From assembly GCF_000767055.1 (NCBI RefSeq), contig NZ_CP006764.1, positions 310,001 through 374,000 of the forward strand: a stretch of 64,000 bases of DNA, written 5' to 3'. The notes beneath the pieces were generated by a model. That model did no database searches and was not told where the DNA came from. It saw only the letters and a list, made by a program, of their open reading frames with translations. Shown here piece after piece: positions 1 to 7,084 of the stretch (position 1 is its first letter; each line of letters begins with the position of its first letter). This DNA comes from Corynebacterium doosanense CAU 212 = DSM 45436. GTDB taxonomy: Bacteria; Actinomycetota; Actinomycetes; Mycobacteriales; Mycobacteriaceae. A program made the translations under genes and the position numbers.

Positions 1-1
1 G

Positions 2-749
2 ACTGCGGTGCATGCAGCATGAGCGTCGGCGCAGTGACCTGCGCGTTCAGTTGCCGGAACGGAACGAGGCCGAGGAGAATGCCCGAAGTGTTCATCATCG
101 CCGGGGCAGTGGAGCCGATGCGTGCGGCCAACTGCCGCAGCTCCGACTCCTCGCGGTAACCCGCCGTGCGGTGGTACCCGGCCGTGGTGTTGAGGGAGAG
201 GAAACGGGCCGCCTCCCGGGCGGCGTGGCGCTGGCGTGGACCGCGGAAGGTCAGGTGCCGCGCCAGCAGCCACAGGAACTCCCACGGGCGTTTCCGCACT
301 GATCGACGCAGGTCACCGGGGTGTGCCGAGGCGACCGACACGAGGGCGGCCACCCGGTCCGGGTGGGTCGTGGCCATTGTCCAAGCCACACTGCCGCCGG
401 TGTCGCACCCCACGAGCACGGCCTGCTCGTAACCTAGGGCGGGGATGAGGCCGGCGATGTCGCTGACCAGGGTCCCGACGCCGAAGCTGGAACCCGCCGG
501 AGGTTTATCCGACATGCCGTAACCGCGGAGATCCACGGCCGCGACGCGGTAGCCGGCCCGGGCTAGGGGAGCGATGACGTGGCGGAAATCGAACCAGGCG
601 CCGAAGGCGTCGTGAAGCAGCAGTACCAGCGGTGACCCCGGTTCCCCGGCGACGGCGATGTGCAGGCGTACCCCGCGGGCATGGACAAATTCGTGGCTGA
701 ACGGGCCGTCGAGCTTGACCACGTCGGGTGGCGGCGGCATGTCCGTCAT
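2..749 (-). CDS. alpha/beta hydrolase, epoxide hydrolase-like (3' end cut by window)
   Basis: Leftward gene whose C-terminus lies beyond the window edge. The ATG at 749 follows an AGGA box about 8 nt upstream. The product has an HDAFGAW oxyanion-loop motif and a nucleophile elbow reading GCDTGG, so the nucleophile is Asp. That is the hallmark of epoxide hydrolases and haloalkane dehalogenases rather than serine esterases. The catalytic His would lie off the window. Its place beside a holin-family membrane protein matches the EphE neighbourhood of mycobacteria (established synteny). The substrate cannot be inferred. Confidence 0.8.
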   Translation of the reverse strand, partial: MTDMPPPPDVVKLDGPFSHEFVHARGVRLHIAVAGEPGSPLVLLLHDAFGAWFDFRHVIAPLARAGYRVAAVDLRGYGMSDKPPAGSSFGVGTLVSDIAGLIPALGYEQAVLVGCDTGGSVAWTMATTHPDRVAALVSVASAHPGDLRRSVRKRPWEFLWLLARHLTFRGPRQRHAAREAARFLSLNTTAGYHRTAGYREESELRQLAARIGSTAPAMMNTSGILLGLVPFRQLNAQVTAPTLMLHAPQ

Positions 750-767
750 GGACGGGGTCCTTTCGTG

Positions 768-800
768 AAAAAACCGCCCCCCTCGTGATCACGGGGGAGG
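768..800 (-). terminator. Rho-independent terminator of the holin-family gene
   Basis: On the minus strand a GC-rich hairpin, centred on the palindrome CGTGATCACG and flanked by CCGCC/GGCGG arms, is followed directly by a run of six T. It lies just after the holin-family gene and before the hydrolase start. Confidence 0.75.
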
Positions 801-819
801 CGGGGCGACGCTGGTCGTT

Positions 820-1335
820 CTAGGTGTAGAGGGCGCTCTGGTCGCCGGTGACCTTCTTGGTGGCCTGGCCCGGGATGAGCTTGGTGTCCTGCTGCACGGA
901 TGCCATGGTGCGCTTGGGTGCCTGGATCTTCTTGAACCGGTTCCAGCCGATCAGCGCGGCCACGGCAGCGATGACGATCATGATGAGGAACACGATGAGG
1001 AAGGCCGCCCAGCGGTCGAGCCATTTGGCCAGCAGCTCGGCGAGGAAGAAGAAGAAGAAAAAGGAGCTGTACAGCGCAATGACGCCGGCAACGGCGAACA
1101 GCCCGCCGCCGATGGCACCCTTCTTGACCTCGCCGGCGATCTCGGTCTTGGCCAGCTCGATCTCCGAGCGGACGAGGGTGGATACCTGGGCGGACGCGTT
1201 GGAGACGAGATCGCCGAGGGAGGCCTGGCCGGGCCTGGTGGAGTCGACGTCGCTCAGCGGAATCGAGTTGACCTGCCCGGAGAACTTCTCCGCGCCTTCG
1301 GTGAAAAGTCCGTTGTCGTTCACGGGGGTGCTCAC
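820..1335 (-). CDS. phage holin family (PF07332-like) membrane protein
   Basis: 171-residue protein with a polar N-terminus of about 75 residues and two hydrophobic helices near residues 75-100 and 108-130. The first helix contains a striking run of six Phe. A short basic tail follows. This is the layout of the actinobacterial holin superfamily III (PF07332) proteins, which are chromosomal and not phage-borne despite the name. Members usually sit next to an epoxide hydrolase gene, as here. Function is unknown; a role in envelope permeability is only an inference. Confidence 0.75.
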   Translation of the reverse strand: MSTPVNDNGLFTEGAEKFSGQVNSIPLSDVDSTRPGQASLGDLVSNASAQVSTLVRSEIELAKTEIAGEVKKGAIGGGLFAVAGVIALYSSFFFFFFLAELLAKWLDRWAAFLIVFLIMIVIAAVAALIGWNRFKKIQAPKRTMASVQQDTKLIPGQATKKVTGDQSALYT

Positions 1336-1470
1336 GTGTGTTACCTGCCTCGGTGATGGTGGGAAATTTTTATGTCTGAGAGTCTAATTAGTCCGGTGAG
1401 TGTACTCGCCATCGGCTACCTTACTGGGATTTTCCGGCGAATGTGGTCTTAAGTGAATACGGGAACCTGC

Positions 1471-2313
1471 TCACGACGCCCGGGTCCGGCCGCGACCCGC
1501 CGCCCAGATGCCGCCGGCGGCCACGGCGACGATGCCGGCGAGAACGCCCGCGCCGATGCCGATCTCCCGGGCCCCGGGCATCTGGAACAGCGGAACCGGG
1601 TCCTTGAAGGTGCGGATTTCCCAGCCCTTCTCCAGTGCCGCCTTCTTCATGGCACGGTCCGGGTTGACCGCGACGGGGTTGCCCACCGCCTCGAGCATGG
1701 GGATGTCCGTGGCCGAGTCGGAGTACGCGTAGCTCGACTCCATGTCGTAGCCCCGCTCGGCGGCCAGCTTCATCATCGCCTCCGGCTTGGCCGGGCCTTT
1801 GAGGTAGGTGAGGATCTCACCGGTGAAGTGGCCGTCGACGATCTCCAGCTCGGTGGCGACGATGTCGTCGATCCCCAGTTCCTCGGCGATGGGGCGCACG
1901 AGCTGGCTGGCGGAGGCGGAGACGATGACGATGTCGTGCCCGGCACTGCGGTGGAAGCGGATCAGCTCCCGCGCCTCTGAATATATTGCCGGGGTGACCA
2001 CGTGATGCAGTGCCTCGTCGGCGATCCGCAGGACCTCCTCCACCTCCCATCCGGAGACGAGTGCGGCGAGGTGGTCGCGGGTGGCGTCCATCTGTTCACT
2101 CGACTGCCCCACCATGACGTAGCTGGCCTTCGCCAGAGACATCTGCACTGCCTCGGCGTGGGAGATCAGGCCGTTGTGCATGAACTCCCGGCCATAGGCG
2201 AAGGCGGAGCTCGTGGCGATGATGGTCTTGTCCAGGTCAAAGAAAGCCGCGGTGCGACGGGCACCGGGCCGCTGCATGCCCGCGGAGGCGGGCTGGTTTG
2301 ACTGGAATTCCAT
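1471..2313 (-). CDS. HAD superfamily subfamily IB phosphatase (SerB-like)
   Basis: 280 residues. Motif I FFDLDKT near residues 24-30 supplies the nucleophile and acid/base aspartates. A Ser-rich motif II (VSASASQ) and the late motif with YSDSATDIPML provide phosphate and Mg2+ binding. The C-terminus ends in a hydrophobic, Gly/Ala-rich helix and a basic tail, so the enzyme may be membrane-tethered. It matches the HAD-IB hydrolase next to ssd/tad in mycobacteria (Rv3661 position). The substrate is unknown; phosphoserine-like and lysophosphatidate-like substrates are family possibilities. Confidence 0.85.
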   Translation of the reverse strand: MEFQSNQPASAGMQRPGARRTAAFFDLDKTIIATSSAFAYGREFMHNGLISHAEAVQMSLAKASYVMVGQSSEQMDATRDHLAALVSGWEVEEVLRIADEALHHVVTPAIYSEARELIRFHRSAGHDIVIVSASASQLVRPIAEELGIDDIVATELEIVDGHFTGEILTYLKGPAKPEAMMKLAAERGYDMESSYAYSDSATDIPMLEAVGNPVAVNPDRAMKKAALEKGWEIRTFKDPVPLFQMPGAREIGIGAGVLAGIVAVAAGGIWAAGRGRTRAS

Positions 2314-2689
2314 GATGTGTGAAGTCTACGTCCCTGCGGGGGAAGGTGCGCACAAACGGGCTGTGACACGTGGGGTTGTTGTGGCAAATGGTACCAGTAG
2401 GGCTATCGTCCGGCCGGCCGAGGAATGTTACGGGACGGGCCGGCGACCGGTAAGGGTTGGAATTACACGGGTGATATGCGATAATCGTTTGTGCAAGGTC
2501 CCGATTTTACGGTTGACCTGCCCCGGCCCGCCCCCCGAGGCCGGGTTGATGGCCCGCGCATCCCCCCGAAGCGCGGGCCGTCGCTATTTCTCCACTCTTT
2601 TTGGTGACAGCTGCACAATCTGCCGGGTTATCCCCAGGTCTGGACCGCCTCTGGCCGGCGACGTCCCGAGATGGGCGAGAGTTGCGGAC

Positions 2690-3778
2690 ATGCCCACCAG
2701 CGTTGACCGTCCGGACGCCTTCGTCCTCGTCGCCGTCGCAGATCCCGTCCTCCACCCCGAAGCTGTGCACGTCGCCGCCGCGACCACCCGGCCGGTCATC
2801 GACCTCACCGACCCGCAGCAGACAGCTGAGCTGCGCAGATACCTCAGCCGGGCGGCAGCCATCCTTGTCGACGCAGAGTTCGCCGCCGGCCTGGGGGACA
2901 CGGACACCCACGAGGCGCTGTTCTTCCTCACCTCGGACCGCACGCCCATGGACTGGGAAACGGCGCTGCGCTGTCATGCCGCGCAGGCCTTCATCCTCCC
3001 GGCGCAGTCCGCGGACCTGCTGTCGCGTATGTCGGAGCTGGCCACGACCCACCGTGCCCGCGGCGGCGGTCATTCCTCGGCGTCGACCACCATCGCCGTC
3101 GCCGGCGCAGTCGGCGGCGCGGGGGCCTCGACGTTCGCGGCTGCCCTGGCGCGGCTGTCCCCCGAGCCGGTCACGCTCATCGATGCGGACCCGGCCTCCG
3201 GTGGCCTCGACCTGCTGCTGGGGATAGAGGACACACCCGGCGCGCGGTGGCCAGATCTCCTCCTGGGAGAGAACTCCGGCGGGCTCATCGACGCCGGGGA
3301 CCTCCGCGCCGCCCTGCCCACCACCGTCGATCACGTGGCTGTGCTCTCCGCCGCCCGCACGACGATCGCCGACCCGTTCACGGTGGGCCCCGCCCATCTG
3401 GCCACCGTGCTGTCGTCGCTGGCGGGCGGGCCCGGCGTGGTCGTGGTGGATCTTCCTGCCGCGAGCGATCCACCGGCGTGCGATCTTGTCGCGGTGATCG
3501 TGCCCACGGAGGTTCGTGCGACCTCGGCTGCGGTCCGCTACCTGCACCGGCTCCGCGCGAGCAGAACCAGTCATGTCGTGCTCACCCGCAGGCGCGCCTG
3601 GTCCGGCATGGAACCTGCCGACGTGCGCCGGGTACTGGGCAGCGACCCGGTCGCCGACGTGGCCACGGTCGCCGCGCTTCCCCGCCAGGCGGAGATCTCG
3701 GGCCTGCCCCGGCGGCTGCCGGCGACGCTCCGGCGGGCCGCGGCCGCGGTGCTCGCCGAGGCAGGGGTGGCGTCGTGA
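2690..3778 (+). CDS. ssd: septum site-determining protein Ssd / CpaE-like ATPase
   Basis: MinD/CpaE-type protein of 362 residues, divergent from the HAD phosphatase. I chose the ATG at 2690 (MPTSVDRPDAF): the reading frame stays open upstream, but that part has no Ssd-like sequence. An N-terminal receiver-like half is followed at about residues 137-150 by a degenerate P-loop, GAVGGAGAST, that lacks the Walker Lys, as is usual in this family. VTLIDADPASGG is the switch/Walker-B-like strand. In Caulobacter CpaE and mycobacterial Ssd the protein links pilus assembly or septum placement to the membrane. It is the first gene of the tad operon and overlaps tadA by four bases (GTGA). Confidence 0.85.
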   Translation: MPTSVDRPDAFVLVAVADPVLHPEAVHVAAATTRPVIDLTDPQQTAELRRYLSRAAAILVDAEFAAGLGDTDTHEALFFLTSDRTPMDWETALRCHAAQAFILPAQSADLLSRMSELATTHRARGGGHSSASTTIAVAGAVGGAGASTFAAALARLSPEPVTLIDADPASGGLDLLLGIEDTPGARWPDLLLGENSGGLIDAGDLRAALPTTVDHVAVLSAARTTIADPFTVGPAHLATVLSSLAGGPGVVVVDLPAASDPPACDLVAVIVPTEVRATSAAVRYLHRLRASRTSHVVLTRRRAWSGMEPADVRRVLGSDPVADVATVAALPRQAEISGLPRRLPATLRRAAAAVLAEAGVAS

Positions 3779-4914
3779 GCGACCTGCTGGAGCGGATCCA
3801 ACGCCGGCTCATCGATGAGCCCCGCCTGGCTGACGCGGATCCCGCTGAACTCGCCCGGGTAGTGCGCGAGGAGGCGGGGGTGATCAGCGACCTCGATGTC
3901 CTCGACGTGCTGCGCAGACTGCGCGACGACGTCACCGGTGCCGGCCGGCTGGAGCGGCTCCTGGCTCTCGACGGGGTCACCGACGTCCTGGTCAACGGGC
4001 CCGGGGAGATCTGGTTCGACCGGGGATCCGGTCTCGAGCAGGCCACCCTGACCTTCTCCTCCGCGGGGGACGTGCGCAGACTCGCCACCCGGTTGGCTGC
4101 GGCCTGCGGACGGCGGCTCGACGACGCCCAGCCTTTTGTCGACGGCCGCTTGTCCCGCCCCGACGGCTCGGTCGTCCGGGTCCACGCGGTTCTCGGACCG
4201 CCCTCGCGTACGGACACCCTCATCAGCCTCCGGGTACTGCGCCAGGCCCGGACGAGGCTGCCCGACCTCGTCGCGGCCGGAGCACTGAGCGCCGAGGTCG
4301 CCGACCTACTACGCGGCATGATCGCCGCCCACCGGTCCTTTCTCGTCGTCGGTGGCACCGGGACGGGGAAGACCACCATGCTGTCCGCCCTACTCGCGGA
4401 GGTCGCACCGTACGAACGCATCGTCTGCATCGAGGACACCGCGGAGCTGGATCCCTCACATCCCCACGTGGTGGGGTTGACCACCCGGGCGGCGAACGCC
4501 GAGGGCGCCGGCCGGATCACCATGTCGCAGCTGCTGGTGCAGGCCCTGCGCATGCGGCCTGACCGGGTGGTCGTGGGGGAGATCCGGGGTGCCGAGGTCG
4601 TCGACCTGCTCACCGCCCTCAACACCGGCCACGACGGGGGCGCGGGAACCCTGCATGCCAATTCGTCCGCGGAGATCCCTGCCAGGATGGAGGCCCTGGC
4701 GGCGCTCGGCGGCCTGGACCGCGCGACGCTGCATTCGCAGCTGTCCGCCGCCGTGCACCTCGCCCTGGTGATGAAACGGGGCACAGACGGTCGCCGGCGA
4801 CTGCACCAGATCGCCCAGCTCGAGGGGAACCCGGTTGAGGCCACCGTTCTCTGGGAGTCGGGCCAGGCTGTGTCCGACCGGGTCCGCGCGGCCATGACGG
4901 GGGAGAGGCCATGA
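3775..4914 (+). CDS. tadA: Tad/CpaF secretion ATPase
   Basis: 379-residue type II/IV secretion ATPase that powers Flp pilin export or assembly at the membrane. GTG start overlaps ssd. Visible motifs: Walker A GGTGTGKTT near residues 193-201, an Asp box with the acidic IEDTAEL, the conserved MRPDRVVVGEIRG Walker B region near 262-272, and a His box GTLHANS. Length is shorter than alphaproteobacterial CpaF but normal for the actinobacterial version. Translationally coupled to tadB by ATGA. Confidence 0.92.
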   Translation: MSDLLERIQRRLIDEPRLADADPAELARVVREEAGVISDLDVLDVLRRLRDDVTGAGRLERLLALDGVTDVLVNGPGEIWFDRGSGLEQATLTFSSAGDVRRLATRLAAACGRRLDDAQPFVDGRLSRPDGSVVRVHAVLGPPSRTDTLISLRVLRQARTRLPDLVAAGALSAEVADLLRGMIAAHRSFLVVGGTGTGKTTMLSALLAEVAPYERIVCIEDTAELDPSHPHVVGLTTRAANAEGAGRITMSQLLVQALRMRPDRVVVGEIRGAEVVDLLTALNTGHDGGAGTLHANSSAEIPARMEALAALGGLDRATLHSQLSAAVHLALVMKRGTDGRRRLHQIAQLEGNPVEATVLWESGQAVSDRVRAAMTGERP

Positions 4915-5684
4915 CCCCGGTCCTGCTCGCCGCGGCCCTGCTGGTGGGAACCGGCTCCCCGGCCGCACGCCTGGGACGACGAGATCCCGGGCAGCGTGGC
5001 AACCGCCTGGCCCGCGTAGCGCCCGCCCTCGCCGGGTTTGCCCTGCTGCTGTTCTTCCTGGCTGGACGAGCCACCGTGGTGCTTTCTGCCCTCACGGTCC
5101 TGGCCACGGCCGCCTTCCTCATCGACCGGGCACGAGCCAGCCGCCGGGCCCGCAACATCGAGTCCGCGACCACGACCGTCCTCGGCCTGGTCGTCGCCGA
5201 CCTGCGGTCGGGCGCGCTCCTCGGCCCCTCCTTCGCCAGGGCCGCGGGATCGTTGCCGGATTCCGCACCGAAGGAGCTGGCACACTGCTTCACGACGGCC
5301 GCCCACCACATCTCCCGCGGGGGCGAGGGACACGTCGCCCTGGCCGCGGTTCCCGAGCTCGGAGCCGTGTCCCGGATCTGGGCGCTCGCGGACACCCACG
5401 GGCTCCCTGCCGCACCGCTGCTGGAACAGGCGCGGGTGCGACTCGCTGCCCGGGCCCGCCACCGCTCCGCGACCACGGCGAGCCTGCAGGGGCCGCAGGC
5501 CACGGCCGTGATCCTGTCCGCCCTGCCCCTCGCGGGCATCGCGCTGGGATCTGGGATGGGGGCGAACCCGCTGAGCTTTCTCCTCTCCGGCGGCGTGGGC
5601 GGGTTCCTTCTGCTGGGCGGAGTCGCTCTCATCTGCGGCGGGCTGCTCATCTCCCGGGCGCTGATCACGAGGGCCAGCGCATGA
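4911..5684 (+). CDS. tadB: Tad pilus inner-membrane platform protein TadB-like
   Basis: 257 residues, hydrophobic ends and a cytoplasmic GspF-like middle region (around residues 80-185). Overlaps tadA and tadC by four bases each. TadB/TadC pairs form the inner-membrane platform on which the ATPase acts. Short relative to Gram-negative TadB, as in other corynebacteria. Assigned from position and topology as much as from sequence. Confidence 0.82.
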   Translation: MTPVLLAAALLVGTGSPAARLGRRDPGQRGNRLARVAPALAGFALLLFFLAGRATVVLSALTVLATAAFLIDRARASRRARNIESATTTVLGLVVADLRSGALLGPSFARAAGSLPDSAPKELAHCFTTAAHHISRGGEGHVALAAVPELGAVSRIWALADTHGLPAAPLLEQARVRLAARARHRSATTASLQGPQATAVILSALPLAGIALGSGMGANPLSFLLSGGVGGFLLLGGVALICGGLLISRALITRASA

Positions 5685-6244
5685 ACCTCCCTCTTCTGTT
5701 CCTGCTTCTCGCGGGCGCCTGTGCCGTGGGCACGGTGCCTCCGGCGCGGCGCGTGGCCCGGGCCGGAGAATCCCCGAAATCCCCCAGAGACGGGCCCGGC
5801 GCCCCGGATCAGATAGAACTCGCCGACGACATCGAGCTGTTTGCCATGTGTCTGACGTCGGGGCTGCCGGTCTCGGCCGCGGCCCGGGCGGTGTCGTCCG
5901 CGGCGGGCAACAGCACCGTAGAGCACTGGCGGCGCATCGCCAACCTCCTCGCCGTCGGGGTGGCCGTCGACCGTGCCTTCCTTGACGTCGAGCACTATCC
6001 GGGTTTCTCCGACCTCGCCCGGCTTGTCCGACGTTCCGCGGACTCGGGTTCTGCCGTGGCCGAAGGCTGCCAGGACCTCACCAGCCACCTGCGCCAGAAG
6101 GCGGCCGATCAGGCCGTGGCCCGTGCCGAACGCGCAGGAGTCCTCATGTCCATCCCACTGACCGGGTGTTTCCTCCCGGCCTTCCTCGTCCTCGGACTCG
6201 CCCCGGTCATCATCGACCTGGGCGCCGACATCCTCTCTCGCTAA
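5681..6244 (+). CDS. tadC: Tad pilus platform protein TadC-like
   Basis: 187 residues with an N-terminal hydrophobic segment, a central soluble T2SSF-like segment (DDIELFAMCLTSGLP...) and a C-terminal hydrophobic helix ending in LAPVIIDLGADIL. The start overlaps the tadB stop (ATGA). Companion of TadB in the inner-membrane platform. The gene is followed by a 19-nt gap with an AAGGAG box before the pilin gene. Confidence 0.82.
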   Translation: MNLPLLFLLLAGACAVGTVPPARRVARAGESPKSPRDGPGAPDQIELADDIELFAMCLTSGLPVSAAARAVSSAAGNSTVEHWRRIANLLAVGVAVDRAFLDVEHYPGFSDLARLVRRSADSGSAVAEGCQDLTSHLRQKAADQAVARAERAGVLMSIPLTGCFLPAFLVLGLAPVIIDLGADILSR

Positions 6245-6263
6245 CCCACTCAAGGAGATCCTC

Positions 6264-6452
6264 ATGTCCCTCATCCACCGCATCCACGCCCTCACCGCCA
6301 ACGACCGCGGCATGTCCACCGTCGAATACGCCATGGGCTCGCTCGCCGCGGCCGCGCTCGCCGCCGTCCTCTACGTGGTCATTAACGGCGATGGCGTCAC
6401 CACCGCCATCGAGTCCATCATCACCGACGCCCTGTCCAACACCCCGGCCTGA
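6264..6452 (+). CDS. Flp-type pilin (DUF4244 family)
   Basis: 62-residue prepilin. A short basic leader ends in Gly followed by MSTVEYAMG, the class IVb G|xxxxEY processing signature (cleavage expected after the Gly at about residue 16). A hydrophobic helix that packs the pilus core follows. A strong AAGGAG box precedes the ATG. As the major pilin candidate of the tad operon it is expected to be the most abundant product. No prepilin peptidase gene is visible nearby. Confidence 0.88.
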   Translation: MSLIHRIHALTANDRGMSTVEYAMGSLAAAALAAVLYVVINGDGVTTAIESIITDALSNTPA

Positions 6453-6460
6453 TCCCGCCC

Positions 6461-6763
6461 ATGAATCGCCTGCGTCTCGACGATCGCGGATCCGTCACCA
6501 TCGAAGCCGCGCTCGCCCTCGCCAGCCTGGTCATCGTCGCGGCCGCCATCGTCGGGGCCATGGCGACCATGGCCGCCAAGATCTCCTCCGTCGACATCGC
6601 GGGTGCCGCAGCGCGCGCCCACGCCGTCGGCCTTGACTATGACCCGCCCCGGGGCACGGTCTCCGTCGAGGAAAACGCCGGTCTCATCACCGTCACCGCC
6701 GAGGTCCCCGCCGCGATCGGCACGATGTCCTCCCAGGCGATCTTCCCCGTGGAGACGCCGTGA
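6461..6763 (+). CDS. TadE-like minor pseudopilin
   Basis: 100 residues. The leader DDRG followed by SVTIEAALALASL is a prepilin-type processing site with Glu at +5, then a hydrophobic helix and a small exported domain. It matches the TadE/Rv3655c position and size. The stop overlaps the next gene's GTG by four bases (GTGA), so the two are probably made together. Confidence 0.82.
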   Translation: MNRLRLDDRGSVTIEAALALASLVIVAAAIVGAMATMAAKISSVDIAGAAARAHAVGLDYDPPRGTVSVEENAGLITVTAEVPAAIGTMSSQAIFPVETP

Positions 6764-7083
6764 GCAGACTGCTCCGTGACGACTCCGGCAACGCCACCAT
6801 TGTCGCCGCTGGCATCATCGCGGCGCTGGCCTCACTGTGTTTTGTCGTCGCCGCGGTGGGTGGCGAACGCCTCGCGGCCCACCAGGCGAGGCTGGCCGCC
6901 GACCTCTCCGCGGCCGCGGGCGCCCATGCCCTCGCCTACGGCGAAGACGGTTGCGACGAGGCCGGCCGCGTGGCGGCACTCAACCACGCGGACCTCACCA
7001 CCTGCCGCCCGGAGGACACGGACATCGTGCTTACCGCCCGCGTCGACGGGGAGGAGGCCAGCGCCCGCGCCGGGCCGATCTGA
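6760..7083 (+). CDS. TadF/Rv3654c-like pseudopilin or helicase/secretion-neighbourhood protein
   Basis: 107 residues starting at GTG 6760. The N-terminus DDSG-NATIVAAG resembles a prepilin leader but lacks the Glu at +5. The hydrophobic helix and the AADLSAAAGAHALAYG segment are typical of the Rv3654c-like protein closing mycobacterial tad operons. Two Cys in the C-terminal half could form a disulfide. It ends one base before the convergent helicase stop. Confidence 0.78.
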   Translation: MSRLLRDDSGNATIVAAGIIAALASLCFVVAAVGGERLAAHQARLAADLSAAAGAHALAYGEDGCDEAGRVAALNHADLTTCRPEDTDIVLTARVDGEEASARAGPI

Positions 7084-7084
7084 C

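Noticed and set aside
1453..1980. Rightward frame antisense to the HAD phosphatase
   Set aside because: GC-rich shadow of the HAD gene with no motif.
2213..2689. In-frame N-terminal extension of the ssd gene
   Set aside because: The extra 159 residues overlap the HAD gene start and show no Ssd-like sequence; ATG 2690 fits the family.
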